From: Rhodobacteraceae bacterium S2214
GTDB lineage: Bacteria > Pseudomonadota > Alphaproteobacteria > Rhodobacterales > Rhodobacteraceae
NCBI GenBank assembly: GCA_025141675.1
Contig: CP081161.1
Coordinates: 2,516,001-2,580,000, forward strand
Reading direction: 5' to 3'
DNA length: 64,000 nucleotides
The position numbers and the translations under genes were made by a program. The notes beneath the pieces were generated by a model. That model did not search any database, was not told where the DNA came from, and worked only from the letters and a program-made list of their open reading frames with translations. This document shows, piece after piece, positions 63,836-64,000 of this stretch; position 1 is the stretch's first letter, and every line of letters starts with the position of its first letter.

Positions 63836-64000
63836 TTACCCGCGCAACAGGTAACCAATCGTGGATTCTTTTGCGATTTCAGCACGTCCAACCGTGCAAT
63901 GTGACGCGGCATTTCCGGGTGTGGCCCCCATCGCGGCAAGCCGCTGACGTGCGATTGCTTCAAGACGGTCCTGTTCGCCTTTGTCTTTGCGGAACGCGTC
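63836..64000 (-). CDS. DUF5333-like protein, C-terminal part only
   Basis: Only the last 54 residues are in the window ([20 protein letters not shown], then [20 protein letters not shown] and stop). The ending and the position just upstream of nuoG fit the DUF5333 proteins of Rhodobacterales complex I clusters. The gene continues beyond the right edge. Confidence 0.6.
   Translation of the reverse strand, partial: DAFRKDKGEQDRLEAIARQRLAAMGATPGNAASHCTVGRAEIAKESTIGYLLRG

Noticed and set aside
1..64000. CRISPR array, rRNA operon, prophage or transposase
   Set aside because: No regularly spaced repeats of CRISPR type, no rRNA sequence, and no transposase or phage structural gene seen on either strand.

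Overview
The window looks like chromosomal DNA of a marine alphaproteobacterium of the order Rhodobacterales (roseobacter-like). The grounds are gene content and order: a complex I cluster with the accessory genes typical of that group (a DUF5333-like gene upstream of nuoG, carboxymuconolactone-decarboxylase-like genes near nuoJ, birA-coaX-rnj after nuoN), heterotetrameric sarcosine oxidase soxBDAG, a ccmI-ruvX-DUF1289 trio, and nadA-nadB-nadC. No species can be named from the sequence alone.

Layout. 1-5840: the N-terminal part of a membrane-anchored TPR-like protein, then a two-gene RND efflux pump. 5842-9645: lysM protein, Atm1-type ABC exporter and ExoD, in one leftward unit. 9739-11235: a LOG-family protein, a 59-residue disordered protein and iron superoxide dismutase, separated by strong terminators. 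11326-16948: sarcosine oxidase (soxB, a 59-residue membrane protein, then soxD-soxA-soxG). 17154-24659: ccmI-ruvX-DUF1289, a leftward SDR / DNA-alkylation-repair / ABC-ATPase group, a Hint-domain protein, a lipoprotein and an unrecognised protein.

24888-38430 is the accessory part. A compact tyrosine recombinase (25089-25721) lies on the left. On the right, in the same orientation, is a decayed copy of its 3' end (38309-38427). Each copy is preceded by a near-identical 23-bp motif. Between them are two divergent, translationally coupled operons that read as one catabolic module. Leftward are a DMGDH/GcvT-type flavoprotein, an MDR dehydrogenase, two enolase-superfamily enzymes and a class III aminotransferase. 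Rightward are an RpiR regulator, a Rieske oxygenase, an Asp/Glu-racemase-superfamily enzyme, a sulfotransferase and an aldehyde dehydrogenase. The set fits stepwise oxidative N-demethylation and breakdown of a chiral quaternary or N-methylated compound, but the substrate cannot be named. This is the best candidate for an undescribed system in the window.

38550-42024 holds nadA-nadB-nadC. 42438-47252 holds prfC, a second TbpB-like lipoprotein, an Ada-Zn-like protein, a DEAD-box helicase and a DUF2798 protein. 47351-64000 is the 3' half of the complex I cluster, read leftward: a DUF5333-like gene, nuoG, lipoprotein, nuoH, a small protein, nuoI, DUF4259, two CMD proteins, nuoJ, (terminator, secreted protein, terminator), nuoK, an AT-rich lipoprotein gene, nuoL, nuoM, nuoN, birA, coaX, rnj. 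No rRNA, convincing tRNA, IS element or CRISPR array was found.
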